8,549 bases of DNA from assembly GCA_028275145.1 (NCBI GenBank), contig JAQCNG010000075.1, positions 1 to 8,549 on the forward strand, in the 5' to 3' direction. The translations under genes were made by a program, and so were the position numbers. Below, piece after piece: positions 6,046 through 8,549 of this stretch. How positions within the stretch are numbered: the first letter of the stretch is position 1; each line of letters opens with the position of its first letter. Source of the stretch: Halovenus sp. GTDB lineage: Archaea; Halobacteriota; Halobacteria; Halobacteriales; Haloarculaceae. The notes beneath the pieces are model-generated. The model was not told the DNA's origin. It was given only the letters and a program-made list of their open reading frames with translations, and did not search any database.

Positions 6046-6174
6046 ATGGTACCGCTCTCCTCCGACGCGACGCAGGTGGGTCTCGGGAGCACCGCTGTCG
6101 AGATCGCGGCCGCAGTGGTGCTGTTCGGTGGTCTGGTCCTGACTGCGCTGTGGCTCCGGACGCTGTACGCCTGA
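6046..6174 (+). CDS. Small single-pass membrane protein, 42 aa
   Basis: ATG at 6046-6048 and TGA at 6172-6174 encode 42 residues starting MVPLSSDATQVGLGSTAVEI. One clear TM helix runs from about residue 17 to 36, and the protein ends in LWLRTLYA. A single Arg after the helix suggests N-outside, C-inside orientation, so it is probably a tail-like mini-protein in the cytoplasmic membrane. Support comes from the start-codon-spaced TATA-like box, the clean hydrophobic segment, and the fact that it fills an otherwise unexplained space between the kinase-family gene (divergent) and the helicase gene (same strand, 142 bp downstream). I do not recognise a family and assign no function. It could be a regulator of a membrane complex, or a chance frame in GC-rich DNA. 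Confidence 0.6.
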   Translation: MVPLSSDATQVGLGSTAVEIAAAVVLFGGLVLTALWLRTLYA

Positions 6175-6181
6175 ACCCTAC

Positions 6182-6196
6182 CGGGGTCCAGCCCCG
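6182..6196 (+). other. Short GC hairpin after the 42-aa gene
   Basis: CGGGG-TCCAG-CCCCG forms a 5-bp stem with a 5-base loop, starting 8 bases after the stop at 6174. It may slow or mark the 3' end of the small transcript. There is no T run after it, and archaeal terminators depend mainly on T tracts, so it is not called a terminator. Confidence 0.3.
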
Positions 6197-6201
6197 AGAC
6201 A

Positions 6202-6237
6202 CCCGGCCTGCCCGGTCTGCCCGGCCTGCCCGGCCTG
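6202..6237. repeat. 9-bp tandem repeat, four copies
   Basis: The unit CCCGGCCTG is repeated at 6202-6210, 6211-6219 (one change, CCCGGTCTG), 6220-6228 and 6229-6237, followed by a degenerate partial copy to about 6245. It lies in the 142-bp gap between the 42-aa gene and the helicase gene, about 40 bases upstream of the helicase TATA-like box. The unit length is a multiple of three, but no reading frame with a supported start uses it. Confidence 0.8.
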
Positions 6238-6283
6238 CCGGCCCGTGGTGACTCTCCGCCCGTTCACATCCACTCCGGGGCTG

Positions 6284-6292
6284 TTACTTATC
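6284..6292 (+). promoter_or_regulatory. TATA-like box of the XPD/Rad3 helicase gene
   Basis: TTACTTATC is centred about 28 nt before the GTG at 6317. It is the deciding evidence for the GTG start, because no in-frame ATG exists before the conserved N-terminal residues. Confidence 0.6.
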
Positions 6293-6316
6293 ACCGAGAA
6301 CGGCCTACAGCCGTGT

Positions 6317-8549
6317 GTGTCCGGGGCCTCGTATCTGCGATACTTCCCGTACGACGAACCCTACAGCCACCAGCGCGAGGCGATGCACCGCATCGGCGAG
6401 TCCATCGAGGCGGGGTCGGATATCCTCTTCGAGGGGGCAACAGGCACCGGCAAGACGCTCGCGGCGCTCGCACCGGCGCTGGAACACGCCCGCGAGACTG
6501 GCAAGACGGTGGTCATCACCACGAACGTCCACCAGCAGATGCGCCAGTTCCGCCGTGAGGCGAGCGCCATCGCCGACAGCGAGGACCTCCGCGCGGTCGT
6601 CTTCCGCGGGAAATCCTCGATGTGTCACATCGACGTCGGCTACCAGGAGTGCCAGGCCCTGCGCGAGACCACCCGTGACCTCGTCGAGACCGAACAGGAG
6701 GTGGCGGAACTCGAACGCGAGGAGGCGGCACTGCTCGACCAGAGCCAGGGCGGTGACCTCGAGGCGACGAGCGCCCGCGCCGCCGTGATGGACGACCTGG
6801 CCGACCGCGAGGAGGAACTGGCCGACCTCGAGGAGCGTGCGACCTGCCAGCACTACTACCGGAATCTCACCGCCGACACGACCGACTTCTTCGACTGGCT
6901 GTACGCGGACGTCCGGACCCCCGAGGAGATCTACGGGTACGCCGACCAGCAGGGGCTCTGTGGGTACGAACTGCTGAAAGAGGGTGTCGAGGGTGTCGAC
7001 CTGGTGGTGTGCAACTACCACCACCTGCTGGACTCGGCGATTCGCGAGCAGTTCTTCCGGTGGCTCGGACGCGACCCCGAGGATGTCCTCGCCGTGTTCG
7101 ACGAGGCACACAACATCGAGTCGGCAGCACGCGACCACGCACAGCGGACACTCACCGAGAGGACTCTCGCGCGTGCACTCGACGAACTACAGGGTGTGGA
7201 CGACACACGCGCCGCGGACGCCCTGAACGTTCTCGACACGTTCCACGGGGCGCTGTGTGAAACCTACGAGGCGGCGCTCGGTCCCGGCGAGCGGGATGCG
7301 GTCGACGAGCACTGGGACGACCTCACAATCGACAGCGAGGACCGCCGCGACGCGCTGACACTCGCTTTTCTCCGGGCCTACACCGGTCCGGGCTACGAGA
7401 CGGAACTCGACCAGGCGGTCGAACTGGGCCGTGAACTGGACAGTCGCTACGAGCGCGCCTACAAGAACGGCGAGACCAGCACCCGCAAGGAGTGTCCGAC
7501 GCTGAGCGCCGCCGCGTTCGTCTCGGACTGGCTGGCCGAGAGCGCCGACAGCGGCACCTACCCGGTCCTGAGTGTCCGCCGGCGCGAGGACACCGGGGAC
7601 GACCAGGGCGGAGACGACACCGGGGTGGCGTCCGGTGGAGTCGTCGACGACTCCGACCGCCACCCCGACGCGGGTGACGTCTACGGGCGGGCGGAACTGT
7701 ACACCTGCATCCCGTCGCGGGTGACCCGGTCGCTGTTCGAGGACCTGCACGCGAGCGTGCTGATGAGCGCGACGCTGCGGCCCTTCGAGGTGACCGAGAA
7801 CGTGCTCGGACTCTCCGAACCGGAGACGCTCACCTACGGGCCACAGTTCCCGGAGAGTCGCCGGCGCACCTACGCGGTGGACGGACCCGCACTGTTTGCC
7901 AGCAAGCGCGACGACCCCGGGGTCCAGCGGACCATCACCGAGACGCTGGAGGAGACCATCCGGGTCACACCGGGGAACACGCTCGTGTTCTTTCCGAGTT
8001 ACAGCGAGGCGACCCGCTACTCCGAGCGCGTCTCCGCCGGAACCGGCTATCTCGACGAGGCGGGCACCTCGGCAAAAGAGTTGCGCGAGCAGTTCACCGA
8101 CGGTGACGACGGCGTCCTGTTCACGTCACTGTGGGGGACACTCGGTGAGGGGGTCAGCTACGACGGCGACGACGCCCGGACGGTGGTCGTGGTGGGCGTT
8201 CCCTACCCGCACCTCGACGACCGGATGGCCGCCGTGGAGGACGCGTACGAGGCCGCATTCGGCGACGAAACCGCGAACCCAGGCCGCGGTGAGAGCAGCG
8301 CCGGGTGGCGGTACGCGGTCGAGATTCCGACGGTCCGGAAGACCCGTCAGGCGCTCGGCCGGGTGGTGCGTTCGCCGGACGACTTCGGCGCGCGAATCCT
8401 GCTGGACGCCCGCTACACCGAGCGCGCCGGGATGGAGATGCCCGAGTACGCCGTCCGCGGTGCCTTCCCACCCGAGGAGCGCGCCGAGATGGTCGATATC
8501 GACCCCGAGAAACTCCGCTTTGGCCTGCTGAACTTCTACCAGGAACTCG
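6317..8549 (+). CDS. XPD/Rad3 family Fe-S DNA helicase (3' end cut off by window)
   Basis: 744 codons are visible without a stop, which is close to the full length I expect for haloarchaeal Rad3 proteins, so only a short tail should be missing. It is a superfamily 2 ATP-dependent 5'-3' DNA helicase of the XPD/DinG group, probably acting in DNA repair. Landmarks are the Q-motif-like FPYDEPYSHQ (10-19), Walker A GATGTGKT (40-47), DEAH box (262-265), VLMSATLRP (motif III-like), LGEGVSY (609-615) and QALGRVVR (678-685, arginine fingers of motif VI). Cys103, Cys112, Cys177 and Cys215 are the probable 4Fe-4S ligands. Between Cys112 and Cys177 lies an acidic, Glu-rich helical stretch, probably a coiled coil. 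A low-complexity Gly/Asp insert sits at about 424-453. The GTG start gives MSGASYLRYFPYDEP, matching how I remember haloarchaeal homologues beginning. Confidence 0.93.
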   Translation, partial: MSGASYLRYFPYDEPYSHQREAMHRIGESIEAGSDILFEGATGTGKTLAALAPALEHARETGKTVVITTNVHQQMRQFRREASAIADSEDLRAVVFRGKSSMCHIDVGYQECQALRETTRDLVETEQEVAELEREEAALLDQSQGGDLEATSARAAVMDDLADREEELADLEERATCQHYYRNLTADTTDFFDWLYADVRTPEEIYGYADQQGLCGYELLKEGVEGVDLVVCNYHHLLDSAIREQFFRWLGRDPEDVLAVFDEAHNIESAARDHAQRTLTERTLARALDELQGVDDTRAADALNVLDTFHGALCETYEAALGPGERDAVDEHWDDLTIDSEDRRDALTLAFLRAYTGPGYETELDQAVELGRELDSRYERAYKNGETSTRKECPTLSAAAFVSDWLAESADSGTYPVLSVRRREDTGDDQGGDDTGVASGGVVDDSDRHPDAGDVYGRAELYTCIPSRVTRSLFEDLHASVLMSATLRPFEVTENVLGLSEPETLTYGPQFPESRRRTYAVDGPALFASKRDDPGVQRTITETLEETIRVTPGNTLVFFPSYSEATRYSERVSAGTGYLDEAGTSAKELREQFTDGDDGVLFTSLWGTLGEGVSYDGDDARTVVVVGVPYPHLDDRMAAVEDAYEAAFGDETANPGRGESSAGWRYAVEIPTVRKTRQALGRVVRSPDDFGARILLDARYTERAGMEMPEYAVRGAFPPEERAEMVDIDPEKLRFGLLNFYQEL

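Noticed and set aside
6182..6196. Hairpin as an intrinsic terminator
   Set aside because: The stem is only 5 bp and no T tract follows; archaeal termination relies mainly on T runs.
6202..6245. Tandem repeat as a CRISPR fragment
   Set aside because: The unit is 9 bp with no spacers and no cas genes nearby.
6305..7138. 277-residue open frame on the minus strand under the helicase
   Set aside because: It is fully antisense to conserved helicase motifs (Walker A, Fe-S cysteines) and has no recognisable domain or promoter.

Overview
The window looks like chromosomal DNA of a halophilic archaeon (class Halobacteria). It is very GC-rich, its soluble proteins are rich in Asp and Glu, and genes are tightly packed on both strands. 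Almost every gene has an A/T-rich TATA-like box centred 26-28 nt before its start codon, the layout of leaderless haloarchaeal transcripts. No rRNA, tRNA, CRISPR array, insertion sequence or integrase is visible, and no stretch longer than about 250 bases lacks a gene.

Layout. A 52-residue zinc-ribbon protein (1-159, minus) is followed by an ornithine cyclodeaminase/archaeal alanine dehydrogenase family enzyme (246-1232, minus). A thioredoxin-fold protein with a WCTDC site (1478-1849, plus) diverges from that enzyme. It converges on a pilin-like surface protein with a LamG-type domain (1892-2926, minus). Upstream of that, on the same strand, is a membrane protein (3072-4163) that joins a b-type-cytochrome-like membrane domain to a sulfite-oxidase-type molybdopterin domain. 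Diverging from it is a 7-TM membrane protein of unknown function (4269-4889, plus). This overlaps tail-to-tail, over a shared TTAA, with an ATP-NAD kinase family protein (4886-5950, minus). Then come a 42-residue single-TM protein (6046-6174, plus), a 9-bp tandem repeat (6202-6237), and an XPD/Rad3 family Fe-S DNA helicase (6317 to the right edge, plus) whose 3' end is cut off.

How the genes relate. The window is mostly independent housekeeping and accessory genes with their own promoters, not one operon. Three gene products act in or outside the membrane: the Moco-cytochrome fusion, the pilin-LamG protein and the 7-TM protein. The rest are cytoplasmic redox, nucleotide or DNA-repair functions, plus the small TM protein. 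The observations most worth a second look are the fused cytochrome/Moco protein, with an internal twin-arginine just before its fifth TM segment (a possible dual Sec/Tat substrate), and the pilin-anchored LamG protein with a palindrome in its promoter. I see no convincing novel multi-gene system.
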